Positions 17,640 to 26,544 are shown, counted from the first letter of the stretch. The stretch is DNA of 64,000 nucleotides from Anaerolineales bacterium (GCA_003105035.1 PQAL01000033.1:282963-346962), one strand, 5' to 3'. A program made the numbers and translations. Notes: a model not told the origin generated them from the letters alone.

Positions 17640-20600
17640 ATGCATAGAAAAACCATATTTCACTGGGTCCTGTCCATCGGATTCATTATTGGCATGTTGG
17701 TTTCAACCGCAGGTACCCTGCCGGTGCTTGCTCAGGATAATGCCACGCCCGATACCGCTACCATCGCCGGTACCATGCAGTCGGAGCTGGGCTGCAGCGG
17801 TGATTGGATGCCCGGTTGTGAAGTGACCAACCTCACCTATGATGCAAATTCCGATGTGTGGAAAGGAATATTCAATGTTACGCCTGGGAACGACCAGGAT
17901 AAAAATGGGCCGCGCTATAAGGTGGCATTGAACGGCACCTGGGATTGGAATTATGGCAAAAATGCCAGCCGGGGAGGGACGGATATCCCATTGGTGGTGG
18001 ATGCGCCGATCGAGGTGAGCTTCTATTATGATAATAAAACCCACCTCGTCGCCGACGATTACAACATTCCCATCATTGTGGCGGTTGGTAATTTCCAAAC
18101 TCAGCTGGGGTGCAGCCAGAATGATGATCTTAACTGCCTGCGCGCCTGGTTGGAAGACCCGGAGGGGGATGGAAGCTATGCCTTCGTGACAAAGTCCCTC
18201 AAAGCCGGGAACTACTCCGTTTCGTTGAGCATCAGTCAAAAGGCAGTCGCCAGCAATACTGAACCGCTGAGTTTCACCGTCGCTAAACATAATGATGAAA
18301 TCTACTTTGGCTACGATATGGTTAAAAACGAGCTGGTTATCAGCACGACGGGTGCCCCCAAGGGCAGCCTGGCCAAGCAAAAAGCCGTGTGGGTCAACCA
18401 GGACACGGTGATGTGGAACGTGGTTGGTTCCCCGAAATATTCCTATGCCTTATACTATTCACCCGATGCATCGCTGCAGCTGACCTCAGATGGTATTTCA
18501 GGTGGGATCGAGATCCCCCTCACGTATAGTAAATCTGGTCCGGGAGGTGATGTATTCGAACTGCACCCCAACCTGGCAGGCTACTCTGCTTTTAAGATTG
18601 ACAAAACGGATTTTGAAAAGATCCCTGCTGCGATAAGATCACAGCTGGCGGTGATTGTCAGGAGCGATGCGGGAAAGGTGGTTGATTCAACCGGCCTGCA
18701 AACTGCGGGAGTGCTGGACGCTTTATTCAAGTATGACGGTGCCTTAGGAGTGACTGTTGAAGATGGTGTTCCAACCCTGCGCGTATGGGCACCCGCGGCT
18801 ATCTCGTTAGCGCTCAAGCTGTACGATTCTCCCACGGTGGCAGTCGGCAAGACCATCCCCATGAACCGGGATGAGAGCACTGGAGTGTGGAGCATCACCG
18901 GTGATAGCACCTGGATGAACCAGTATTACCTGTACCAGGTTGAGGTTTTCGTCCCTAAAACCGGGAAGATTGAAACCAACCTGGTTACCGACCCCTATTC
19001 CATCAGCTTATCCATGAACAGCCTGCGCAGCCAGATTGTGGACCTGGGTGATGCAGCACTCAAGCCCGATGGTTGGGATAAACTAACAAAGCCCAGCCTG
19101 GCGGCACCAGAAGACGGTGTGATCTACGAGCTGCACATCCGCGACTTCAGCATAAAAGACGAAACCGTGCCTGAGGACTTGCGCGGAACCTTCCTGGCTT
19201 TCACGGTGGAAGATTCATTGGGGATGCAACACCTGACCAGCCTGGCAGAAGCTGGTATGACCACCATACATCTGTTACCAGCCTTCGATATTGCTAGTGT
19301 AGATGAGGACAAATCCAAATGGTCAAGCGTGGATGCAGCCCTCCTCGGCACTTATCCTCCCGATTCAGATCAGCAGGCCCAGGCTGTGGCCCTGATCAAG
19401 GGGACCGATGGTTTCAATTGGGGCTACGACCCCTATCACTACACCACACCGGAGGGCAGCTATGCCACCAACCCGGAAGGCTCAGGGCGTATCCTGGAAT
19501 TCCGCCAGATGGTGCAGGCTCTCAATAAGGTTAATCTGCGGGTGGTCATGGATGTGGTCTACAACCACACCTCCCAAAGCGGGCAGGATCCAAAATCGGT
19601 GCTGGACAAGCTTGTCCCGGGATATTATTACCGGCTGGATGCTGACGGGAATGTGACGACCAGTACGTGTTGCCAGAATACCGCTACCGAAAATGCCATG
19701 ATGGAGAAGCTGATGGTCGATTCAGTGCTCACCTGGGCCAGGGACTACAAGGTGGATGGCTTTCGCTTCGACCTGATGGGGCATCACATGCTGCGTAACA
19801 TGCAGGCAGTAAGAACCGCTCTAGATAGCCTGACGCTGGAAAAGGATGGCGTGGATGGTAAATCAATTTATATCTATGGCGAAGGTTGGGATTTTGGGGA
19901 GGTAGCTAATAATGCCCGGGGAGTAAATGCCACCCAATTGAATATCGCTGGGACGGGCATCGGGGTGTTCAATGACCGTCTACGCGATGGCACGCGCGGT
20001 GGGAACCCGTTCGAGGATCCACGCCTGCAAGGTTTCAGCACCGGGTTGTTCCTCGATCCGAACGAGGCAGAAGTGCTTACTCCCGAACAGCAGCTGTCAA
20101 AATTATTGGATTACACTGATTGGATCAGGATCGGCATGGCTGGCAACTTGCAAGATTTTCAGATCCTACGCTCTGATGGCACACAGGTGGCAGGCAGCCA
20201 GGTGCTGTATGGTGGAAAACCAGCCGGGTATACCCTCGATCCACAGGAGAATGTGATCTACGTCTCAGCGCATGACAATGAAACGATCTTTGATGCGGTG
20301 CAGGCGAAAAGTGCTGCGAGTGTTAGCCTGGCAGATCGTATCCGTGAAAACCTACTGGCACTCAGCATCCCCATGCTAAGCCAGGGAGTGCCGTTCTTCC
20401 ACGCTGGTGATGACATCCTGCGCTCGAAATCGCTTGACCGTAATTCATACGACTCGGGTGACTGGTACAACGCCATCGACTGGAGTTATGCCAGCAACAA
20501 CTGGGGTGTCGGTTTACCCATCGAAGGCTCCAGCTATTATGAGATCTTCAAGCCTCTGTTGGCCAACCCCGCATTAAAACCTCAGAGCACGGACCTTGAG

Positions 20601-21098
20601 TTTGCCTCCATGATATTCAACGAATTCCTGCAGATTCGTAAGGGCTCGGCACTCTTCCGCCTACAGACTGGCGATCAGATCAAGCGCATGCTAACCTTCC
20701 TGAATAATGGCTCGCAGGCCATGCCTGGATTGATCGTGATGCATCTGGAAGATATTGACAAACTCGATCCCAACTTTAGTGATGTGCTGGTTTTGGTCAA
20801 TGCCAACCCCCAGGCGATCCAATTCAATGATCCATCGCTGGTGGGAAAGGCTTACACGCTGCACCCCATTCAGCAAAAATCAGTCGATTCAAAGGTTAAG
20901 GAAGCCACCTTTGATACTGTCAGTGGAATAATCAGCATCCCTGCGATTACCACGGCAGTGTTCGTGGTGGAGCAGAAGGGGTTGCAGTTGAGCGGGCCCG
21001 CCGCTCTGGCAGTGGGAACCGTGCTGATCCTGATGATTGCAGGCGTTGTATTCCTGGTGGTGCGAAAGGTATTACCAGGGAGGAAGCCTAACCGATAA
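17640..21098 (+). CDS. pulA: Membrane-anchored type I pullulanase (GH13)
   Basis: Debranching enzyme cutting alpha-1,6 links in pullulan, starch or glycogen outside the cell. 1,152 aa from the ATG with GAGGAG upstream. A signal peptide (to VLAQ near residue 33) is followed by two X25-like modules (SELGCSGDWMPGC and FQTQLGCSQNDDLNC), a pullulanase N2-type domain, a CBM48-like module (LRVWAPAA) and the GH13 barrel. Catalytic regions are DVVYNH (638-643), GFRFD with nucleophile D711, YGEGWD with acid E748 and SAHDNE with D879. A C-terminal helix (LAVGTVLILMIAGVVFLVV) plus an RK-rich tail anchors it to the membrane. All key residues are present. Confidence 0.93.
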   Translation: MHRKTIFHWVLSIGFIIGMLVSTAGTLPVLAQDNATPDTATIAGTMQSELGCSGDWMPGCEVTNLTYDANSDVWKGIFNVTPGNDQDKNGPRYKVALNGTWDWNYGKNASRGGTDIPLVVDAPIEVSFYYDNKTHLVADDYNIPIIVAVGNFQTQLGCSQNDDLNCLRAWLEDPEGDGSYAFVTKSLKAGNYSVSLSISQKAVASNTEPLSFTVAKHNDEIYFGYDMVKNELVISTTGAPKGSLAKQKAVWVNQDTVMWNVVGSPKYSYALYYSPDASLQLTSDGISGGIEIPLTYSKSGPGGDVFELHPNLAGYSAFKIDKTDFEKIPAAIRSQLAVIVRSDAGKVVDSTGLQTAGVLDALFKYDGALGVTVEDGVPTLRVWAPAAISLALKLYDSPTVAVGKTIPMNRDESTGVWSITGDSTWMNQYYLYQVEVFVPKTGKIETNLVTDPYSISLSMNSLRSQIVDLGDAALKPDGWDKLTKPSLAAPEDGVIYELHIRDFSIKDETVPEDLRGTFLAFTVEDSLGMQHLTSLAEAGMTTIHLLPAFDIASVDEDKSKWSSVDAALLGTYPPDSDQQAQAVALIKGTDGFNWGYDPYHYTTPEGSYATNPEGSGRILEFRQMVQALNKVNLRVVMDVVYNHTSQSGQDPKSVLDKLVPGYYYRLDADGNVTTSTCCQNTATENAMMEKLMVDSVLTWARDYKVDGFRFDLMGHHMLRNMQAVRTALDSLTLEKDGVDGKSIYIYGEGWDFGEVANNARGVNATQLNIAGTGIGVFNDRLRDGTRGGNPFEDPRLQGFSTGLFLDPNEAEVLTPEQQLSKLLDYTDWIRIGMAGNLQDFQILRSDGTQVAGSQVLYGGKPAGYTLDPQENVIYVSAHDNETIFDAVQAKSAASVSLADRIRENLLALSIPMLSQGVPFFHAGDDILRSKSLDRNSYDSGDWYNAIDWSYASNNWGVGLPIEGSSYYEIFKPLLANPALKPQSTDLEFASMIFNEFLQIRKGSALFRLQTGDQIKRMLTFLNNGSQAMPGLIVMHLEDIDKLDPNFSDVLVLVNANPQAIQFNDPSLVGKAYTLHPIQQKSVDSKVKEATFDTVSGIISIPAITTAVFVVEQKGLQLSGPAALAVGTVLILMIAGVVFLVVRKVLPGRKPNR

Positions 21099-21148
21099 TT
21101 TTCACACCGATCATTTTGATATCACTGTATGGGAATATACAGGATATT

Positions 21149-21187
21149 CGAAGAAAGTCCGTCCGAGAATCCGACGGATTTTCTTCG
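21149..21187 (+). terminator. Terminator-like hairpin after pullulanase
   Basis: CGAAGAAAGTCCGTC (21149-21163) pairs with GACGGATTTTCTTCG (21173-21187), with one G-U pair and a 9-nt loop. It stands 50 bp after the pulA stop. It has no long U-run outside the stem. Confidence 0.65.
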
Positions 21188-21378
21188 TATATGGATATCG
21201 ATTTACGCCAGGAAGCACAGTCCCTTGGCTGTCTCTAGCTATAGGAATGACCTAAATTTTTTCTTTCTGCTTTATCGGTATCTGCTGTGTGATCATCGAC
21301 ATGTACCTTTTCATGTTGCCTGACACTCCAACACCACTCAATGCAGGTTATTCATAAGACCAACTTTCCTGGTTTCTT

Positions 21379-22620
21379 CTATTCACCCGAATAGAAACCC
21401 CAGGCCAGGTCTGGAAACTGCGAGATAAAGTCTTCAGAGAAGTATTCCTTATATTCTTCTATACCTTGTAGATAATAACCGAAATAAGCGACTGCAAAAT
21501 GCTTTAACTGGGCAGCTTGGGGTGGATCAAAAACCATCATATGGGTTTTATCGATGAAAGAGATCATTGATTTTTCAGCGGCTCCCAAATTTTCGAAGAT
21601 AAATTTGGTTTCAACCTGGTAGGGGATGTATTCGTCGTTCGTCGGGGCAATCAACGACACCGGCCTGTCTGCTGCAGCCAAACCTTGTTCCCCATATAAC
21701 CAGGCGCCATCCGGCGCCATAGGCAATACAGCACGGATGCGTTCGTCGGTGACAGGCTGCCACAGGCCATCGCTACTCGCAGTGATTTCTTCACCCACAT
21801 GCTGAGTAAATTCATCCCAGTTATCTGCCAGGCTACATGTCATCGCCAGATAGCGATCGGTACCCATTGCAGGTTCAATGAGCGGAGGATTTGCACAGTG
21901 TGCCAGGTAATATACCGGATCGATACGCACCCCGCTGAGGACAAGCGAGAAGAAGCCATCCCAGGAATAACCTGTAACACCGGTATGGTCTGTATCGATC
22001 ACGCCCACTAATCCTTCAGGCTGATTGGTAGCAATTTGGTCCAACGCAAAGAGCATATCGAGAGGGTGATCGATGACGCCAAAATCCCAATTGCTTCCGT
22101 AATCCATATCAGGGAAGCGGATGATTGCTGTCACGAAACCATATGAAGCGAGGTGGGCTATGAATAATTTATCACCAGAATTTGGTCCGGTAAGGATCAA
22201 TGGATAGGGAGCACCACTCATGTCCGCCTTGGCATTGTGGCGAATTGTTCGGCCATCGGCATCTTTTTCCTCTAAAGCGGGGTACCAGATCGTGACGGTA
22301 ACTTCTCTCCCACCACGAGCTTGATCGACAAGTTTAATTTCACGGTTGCCGGTGTAATATGGTCCAGGTTCCGATAGGGGGAAGCTGGCTGATAATGGCA
22401 TGTCTTGGGGTGTTTCAGCCTTAATCGGTGCACTGGTAGGGGTTGCTATTTGCGGTTCCTGTGTATCGGTTGGTGGAGTTTCTCGATGAACTACATCTGT
22501 CGGATTAATTAAAGTCGAGGTTGCGGTGGGTAAGGAATCGGTGCTGGTGGTACAGGCTGTCAGCACTAATGCCAGGCAAAGGATGCTGGCTGATAATGTT
22601 ACAAATCGCTTTTTGTTCAT
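21379..22620 (-). CDS. Lipoprotein alpha/beta hydrolase, PAF-acetylhydrolase-like
   Basis: A 413-aa exported lipoprotein: the signal MNKKRFVTLSASILCLALVL ends in lipobox LTAC, followed by about 65 residues rich in Thr, Pro and Ser. The catalytic domain has the features of plasma PAF-acetylhydrolase/chlorophyllase-like dienelactone hydrolases: VTIWYPA near residue 110, nucleophile GYSWDG (Gly-x-Ser-x-x-Gly), the acid-residue region APTNDEYIPY, and DKTHMM holding the probable catalytic His. GGGAGGCAACG precedes the ATG. It lies 41 bp after the GntR/LacI-type regulator on the same strand, so both are probably one transcript. Substrate unknown. Confidence 0.78.
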   Translation of the reverse strand: MNKKRFVTLSASILCLALVLTACTTSTDSLPTATSTLINPTDVVHRETPPTDTQEPQIATPTSAPIKAETPQDMPLSASFPLSEPGPYYTGNREIKLVDQARGGREVTVTIWYPALEEKDADGRTIRHNAKADMSGAPYPLILTGPNSGDKLFIAHLASYGFVTAIIRFPDMDYGSNWDFGVIDHPLDMLFALDQIATNQPEGLVGVIDTDHTGVTGYSWDGFFSLVLSGVRIDPVYYLAHCANPPLIEPAMGTDRYLAMTCSLADNWDEFTQHVGEEITASSDGLWQPVTDERIRAVLPMAPDGAWLYGEQGLAAADRPVSLIAPTNDEYIPYQVETKFIFENLGAAEKSMISFIDKTHMMVFDPPQAAQLKHFAVAYFGYYLQGIEEYKEYFSEDFISQFPDLAWGFYSGE

Positions 22621-22661
22621 CGTTGCCTCCCATTTGCTTTATTGGTTGATTACGGAAATGA

Positions 22662-23807
22662 TCAATGATATCGACTTGTAGACTCTTGACATCCACAGCT
22701 CTGTCGAATCACTAAATTGGTGGGCAATACTGCATGGTGTACGGAAGGTTTCTTCCCAACTATCAGGTCTTTGAGCATTTTCATAGCTCTCAATCCCATG
22801 AGATATGCTGGGGCAGATACAGTGGTTAATGCTGGGCTGACCATCTCTGCGAGGGGGATGTCATTGAAGCCAACAATAGCAATATCCTTCGGGACATGCA
22901 GACCAGCTTGTTGAAGGGTGCGCATAGCGCCGGACGCTAACAGGTCAGAAATCGCAAAGATCGCTGTAGGTGGTGGCTTATTTGCCAGCAACATGCGCGC
23001 ACCTTCAGAGCCAGCGGATGTATCGAATCCATGGATGAGGGCGATTAAATCAGGGCTGCCAGAGATTCCCCATTCATGCAGTGCGCGATGATACCCCTGA
23101 TTGACCGGAGTTACATTTTTCAGGTCTATTGCATAGGTAATCAGCCCTACCCGGCGATGGCCATGTTCAAGTAGGTGGCGAGTGGCTAGGTAGCCGGCAT
23201 TTTCCAGGTCAAATGTAACCGAATACCTGGATCCGCCAAGCCAATCAGCGACGACAAGCGGCAGACTATTGGTTTGACTTTCTCTAATCGATGGATTATG
23301 CTCGCTGAATGGGCTGTCATCCTGTGAGGCTAACAAAATGCCATCCACGTTTTTTGCTACCAGCTGTGCATAAGAACGTTGCACCTCGTCAGGATCATCA
23401 TGAGAAACGCATATGAACAGCATGGTGAAGCTTTTTTTTGCGACTGACTCGATCCCCTGAAGGAATGGATGATAGAACGGGTTGGTTAGGGAGGGGATGA
23501 TTACACCTACAGTATGGCTGGACAAGGTATTAGCAATTTTTTCGAGGTGCTCGGCATTGTAGGGGAGGACTTTGGTTGCCATTCCCTGGCGAATTTCAAC
23601 CAATCCGCTGGCTTCCATCTTATGATAAGCGCTGCGTACGGTATGGAGGTTAATCCCCAGGCGGTTGGCGGCTTGGCGAGCCGAAGGAAGGTGCTCGCCT
23701 GGTTGTATCTGCCCACTGGCAATCAACCAGATCAGCTGCTCTTTAAGCTGGAGCACCAGAGGTGTATCTAAAGAAGGGTTGAGATGAATTTTAGCAAGGA
23801 TATCCAT
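22662..23807 (-). CDS. GntR/LacI hybrid transcriptional regulator (AraR-type)
   Basis: A 381-aa repressor-type regulator. Residues 1-80 are a GntR winged helix (PLVLQLKEQLIWLIASGQIQ..LPSARQAANRLGINLHTVRSAYHKMEASGLV). Residues about 95-375 are a LacI-type sugar-binding domain (VGVIIPSLTNPFYHPFLQGI, TRHLLEHGHRRVGLI, PTAIFAISDLLASGAM, DIAIVGFNDIPLAEM). This order is that of AraR and related carbohydrate-responsive repressors. The effector is probably a sugar, but which one cannot be told. It heads an operon with the lipoprotein hydrolase. The promoter overlaps a palindrome that could be its own operator. Confidence 0.88.
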   Translation of the reverse strand: MDILAKIHLNPSLDTPLVLQLKEQLIWLIASGQIQPGEHLPSARQAANRLGINLHTVRSAYHKMEASGLVEIRQGMATKVLPYNAEHLEKIANTLSSHTVGVIIPSLTNPFYHPFLQGIESVAKKSFTMLFICVSHDDPDEVQRSYAQLVAKNVDGILLASQDDSPFSEHNPSIRESQTNSLPLVVADWLGGSRYSVTFDLENAGYLATRHLLEHGHRRVGLITYAIDLKNVTPVNQGYHRALHEWGISGSPDLIALIHGFDTSAGSEGARMLLANKPPPTAIFAISDLLASGAMRTLQQAGLHVPKDIAIVGFNDIPLAEMVSPALTTVSAPAYLMGLRAMKMLKDLIVGKKPSVHHAVLPTNLVIRQSCGCQESTSRYH

Positions 23808-23840
23808 GTGAGTGACGGATACGCATAAATAGTTATACTG

Positions 23841-23871
23841 TTATATTACAATATAAGAGTTGGCAAGTCAA
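23841..23871 (-). promoter_or_regulatory. Promoter and probable operator of the GntR/LacI gene
   Basis: On the minus strand TTGACT (23871-23866) and TAATAT (23848-23843) are 17 bp apart, a good sigma-70-type promoter. The -10 is embedded in a palindrome TTATATT-AC-AATATAA (23841-23856). An autoregulating GntR-type protein could bind there. The leader is about 30 nt and has no clear Shine-Dalgarno. Confidence 0.65.
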
Positions 23872-24217
23872 GTATCAGTGAGGCAGCAATTCATTAGTGC
23901 TTACAGCGAGGCTCTTCCTCGCTTTTATGCGATATGCCGCCAAATATTATTCGTGTCAGCGACGGGGACCAGGGATATTAAAAAGAAAGACGCCTGGTTA
24001 GGCGCCTTTCTCAGGTAGCAGGGCTTGGATTCCAGTGCTTCATGCAGGAACATCCAGGTTTTGAGCGAGATACCCTTTTCCGCAAGTTCTGACCTTCAAT
24101 CCCGCCTTTTTGAGCCAGCCCGACGAAGAGTGGTTTCTGAAGGCTTGAGTGGGAGAGAATGGTTGATTGAGGTGGTTTTCAAATGACCATCAATATTCGT
24201 CAGCCTATTGAGGATAA
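23872..24217 (-). other. Intergenic region between regulator and helicase
   Basis: No gene seen. It holds two hairpins: AGCGAGG/CCTCGCT (23905-23923) followed by TTT, and a longer GAAAGACGCCT/AGGCGCCTTTC stem (23985-24010). The latter is a likely terminator for the helicase transcript from the right. The remaining 200 bp show nothing recognisable. Confidence 0.45.
23985..24010 (-). terminator. Hairpin downstream of the RhlE-like helicase
   Basis: GAAAGACGCCT (23985-23995), loop GGTT, AGGCGCCTTTC (24000-24010), with one mismatch. On the minus strand the right arm ends CTTTC followed by TTTTTAATATCC, a reasonable U-rich tail. It is about 210 bp after the helicase stop. Confidence 0.6.
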
Positions 24218-25381
24218 TCAGTTGTGAATGCGTGCTGCTGGAGCAACCCTAGGGATTGTCTGTATGGCTTCAAAACCAGCTAATTTTCGCCTCTCCACGG
24301 CACGCCCCAATAAGCGCTCAATCGTTTTTACCATCGGCAGGTCATCCTGTGTAACAAGGGTGAGGGCAGTTCCTTGCCGGGCCATACGTCCGGTTCGGCC
24401 GATGCGATGGGTATAAGCATCGAGCGTATCGGGCATATCAAAGTTAATTACATGTGAGATTTGCGTTACATCGATCCCGCGTGCTGCAATATCTGTGGCA
24501 ACCAATATCTTGATCCTTCCGGAACGGAAACTGTCCATCGCTTGCTGCCGCCGGTTTTGAGATAGATTTCCTTGCAGCGAGGTGGCTGGTAGACCTGCCT
24601 TGACGATCTGCTCGGCCAGCTTTTTTGCGCGGTGTTTCGTCCGGGTAAAGACCAACACCTGACCACTGCCCGACTTACGCAGCAAAGCCAGCAGCAGCTC
24701 TGTTTTATTGGTCTGATCCACTGAGTACATCGCGTGTCCAATCGTCTCTACCGGGCGGGTGACTCCCAGATCAACCTTCACCGGATGGTCCAATAGCTCA
24801 TCTGCTAATGAGCGGATTTCAGTCGGCATAGTGGCTGAGAACAATAAAGTTTGGCGTTGTTTGGGTAAGGCGGAAAGGATCCGGCGAATATCGGGTAAAA
24901 ATCCCATATCGAACATCCGGTCGGCTTCATCAATGACCAGGATCTCAACTCGGCTAAGGTTGACCACATTCTGGCCCATCAGGTCCAGCAAACGACCGGG
25001 GCATGCGACCACAATTTCCGTCCCTGCCCGTAACCCCTTGATCTGGGGTTGGTTGCTGACGCCGCCATATATGGTCATACTATGAAAACCGGTCTGGCGT
25101 CCCAGCATCGCAATGGTGGTGTGGGTCTGTTCAGCTAGCTCGCGGGTGGGAGAAAGGATGAGCACACGCAGCTTTCCCCGCGGTCCGCTAAGTAATTGCT
25201 GCAACATGGGCAAGACAAAAGCGGCGGTCTTCCCCGTTCCCGTCTGGGCTAAGCCCAATACATCACGACCCTCCAGGATAGGAGGTATGGTATGAAGTTG
25301 AATAGGTGTAGGTGTGGAATAACCAGCACTGGAAATTCCCGCATTGATCTGCGGGTGAAAAGCAAATGAAGAAAAGTTCAC
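24218..25381 (-). CDS. rhlE: DEAD-box RNA helicase, RhlE-like
   Basis: ATP-dependent RNA helicase for RNA unwinding in ribosome assembly or decay. The GTG at 25381 is chosen because AAAGGA lies 8 bases upstream and the protein then starts at the usual VNFSSFAFHPQI; the longer frame to 25525 adds 48 unrelated residues. All motifs are present: the Q-motif (GYSTPTPIQ), Walker A AQTGTGKT, PTRELA, TPGR variant CPGR, DEAD variant DEADRMF, SAT, and HRIGRTGR in the second RecA domain. 387 aa with a short tail, typical of RhlE. Transcribed alone. Confidence 0.9.
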   Translation of the reverse strand: MNFSSFAFHPQINAGISSAGYSTPTPIQLHTIPPILEGRDVLGLAQTGTGKTAAFVLPMLQQLLSGPRGKLRVLILSPTRELAEQTHTTIAMLGRQTGFHSMTIYGGVSNQPQIKGLRAGTEIVVACPGRLLDLMGQNVVNLSRVEILVIDEADRMFDMGFLPDIRRILSALPKQRQTLLFSATMPTEIRSLADELLDHPVKVDLGVTRPVETIGHAMYSVDQTNKTELLLALLRKSGSGQVLVFTRTKHRAKKLAEQIVKAGLPATSLQGNLSQNRRQQAMDSFRSGRIKILVATDIAARGIDVTQISHVINFDMPDTLDAYTHRIGRTGRMARQGTALTLVTQDDLPMVKTIERLLGRAVERRKLAGFEAIQTIPRVAPAARIHN

Positions 25382-25571
25382 AAAAAGGTCCTTTTTGGCG
25401 TAGTTTGAGCCAAGGCGAACCTTAGCCCGTCCGTGTCCATTACGGATATATTTTATCCATTTCAGGAGGGAACGTGGGATTATACCACAAAAAAATATAA
25501 AAACACCGAGACTCAGACTTTGCATACAGGAAGTGATCTTACCAATATCTCACCTTTGGACCAAATAAAAA

Positions 25572-25598
25572 AAACCATAGCCCGACGAGCTATGGTTT
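25572..25598 (-). terminator. Third terminator downstream of the initiator tRNA
   Basis: AAACCATAGC (25572-25581), 7-nt loop, GCTATGGTTT (25589-25598), with a run of T on the minus strand after the stem. The loop region on the minus strand reads GCTCGTCGGGCT, the same 12 bases as part of the neighbouring tRNA-fMet anticodon arm. Confidence 0.75.
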
Positions 25599-25600
25599 GA

Positions 25601-25804
25601 GATGAGTAGCGGTGTTTCGGTCAAAAATCGCCCTCCAGATTCCAGTGCTGTGCTGCAAGGACCTCAAATAAAAATCCGTCTAGTGGATAGACGGATTTCG
25701 TTGATGAGTAGCGGTGTTTCGGTCAAAAATCGCCCTCTAGATTCCAGTGCTGTGCTGCAAGGGCCTCAAATAAAAATCCGTCTAGTGGTTAGACGGATTT
25801 CTTT
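25601..25804 (-). repeat. Tandem 102-bp repeat, two copies, each with a terminator
   Basis: Copies at 25601-25702 and 25703-25804 differ at four positions by eye. The first 12 bases (GATGAGTAGCGG) occur a third time at 25805-25816, where they form the 3' end of tRNA-fMet and its trailer. Each unit carries AAATCCGTCTA/TAGACGGATTT (25672-25698 and 25774-25800) followed on the minus strand by TTATTT, a rho-independent terminator reading in the tRNA direction. The other 60 bp of the unit match no feature I recognise. This repeat explains the open frame seen here on the plus strand. Confidence 0.9.
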
Positions 25805-25810
25805 GATGAG

Positions 25811-25882
25811 TAGCGGGGCTTGGATTCGAACCAAGGACCTTCGGGTTATGAGCCCGACGAGCTGCCACTGCTCCACCCCGCA
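25811..25882 (-). tRNA. Initiator tRNA-fMet (CAT)
   Basis: Cloverleaf read on the minus strand: acceptor GCGGGG/CCCCGC, D-arm GAGC/GCTC, anticodon stem TCGGG/CCCGA with loop CTCATAA (anticodon CAT) and T-arm CTTGG-TTCGAAT-CCAAG. The three G-C pairs in the anticodon stem, the A11-U24 pair and the mismatch at 1-72 mark it as initiator. The mismatch is U1-U72 rather than the common C1-A72. CCA is not encoded. Confidence 0.93.
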
Positions 25883-25938
25883 TCATTTATCTGCCCTTCT
25901 CAGAGCGGGCGGAATTATAGCACGCCCCCTGCATGACG

Positions 25939-26331
25939 TCAAGGAGACTTATCTGTCTGATCCACAAATAAGGAGAGCCACACCTGCCAGTTCTGGATCA
26001 CCTGCGGAGTAACCACAGGCGTAGGGGTAGGCTCAGGAGTATAACCAGGCTGTTGGATGGGTACGACGACAATATCCCCTTCCTTACCGAGATGGCCGTA
26101 GTTGTAAGCCCAATAATATACTGCAGCTTCAGAGGTGGCATAGGCCACCTGGGTTTTCAAGGCTTGCTGTGTATCCACCAGGCTGGTCACGCGCGCGCTC
26201 ACGCTTTCTTTTTCAGCGGTAAGGCGGCGAAGCTCAGCCATGCGGCTGTTAAAATCGGTCACCAGTAGGATTAAAACAACGAATCCACCAAGGATCAAAA
26301 TGGGTTTCAATCCTTTTCGGGGAATTTTCAT
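25939..26331 (-). CDS. FtsB/DivIC-like septum-formation protein
   Basis: A 130-aa bitopic membrane protein. It has a short basic N-terminus, a transmembrane helix (PILILGGFVVLILLV, residues 10-24), then a coiled coil (AELRRLTAEKESVSARVTSL). Next comes the segment YYWAYNYGHLGKEGD, which matches the A-x-x-x-G-x-x-x-P/EGE region typical of septum formation initiators. A Pro/Thr-rich tail (TPEPTPTPVVTP) follows. In FtsB/DivIC proteins the coiled coil pairs with FtsL at the division septum. It lies between two tRNA genes on the same strand, away from the cell-wall cluster at 50 kb. Confidence 0.75.
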   Translation of the reverse strand: MKIPRKGLKPILILGGFVVLILLVTDFNSRMAELRRLTAEKESVSARVTSLVDTQQALKTQVAYATSEAAVYYWAYNYGHLGKEGDIVVVPIQQPGYTPEPTPTPVVTPQVIQNWQVWLSLFVDQTDKSP

Positions 26332-26410
26332 AGCTCCATCTTACTCCAGCCAAAGACTTCGCGCAAGGGAAATAAAAAACCCTGCCAAAATGATGCAGGG
26401 AGTGTGCCAG

Positions 26411-26495
26411 TGCCGAAGGAGGGATTTGAACCCTCACGAGCGTGATGCCCACTACGCCCTGAACGTAGCGCGTCTGCCAATTCCGCCACTTCGGC
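26411..26495 (-). tRNA. tRNA-Leu (CAG)
   Basis: Minus-strand cloverleaf of 85 nt: acceptor GCCGAAG/CTTCGGC, D-arm with GGCAGACGC, anticodon arm CTACG-TTCAGGG-CGTAG (anticodon CAG), a long variable arm, T-arm GAGGG-TTCAAAT-CCCTC and discriminator A. CCA is not encoded. The long variable arm is as expected for a class II tRNA. Confidence 0.95.
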
Positions 26496-26544
26496 AATAA
26501 AACAAGAACCAGGGGTGAAGCGAATTTTACCTGGATTTTTTGTT

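Noticed and set aside
25601..25804. Possible CRISPR array
   Set aside because: Only two near-identical full-length units with no unique spacers; it is a tandem duplication with terminators.
25602..26012. A 136-codon plus-strand frame with an internal protein repeat
   Set aside because: It is the translation of the tandem 102-bp DNA repeat and runs through the tRNA-fMet gene; no ribosome site.
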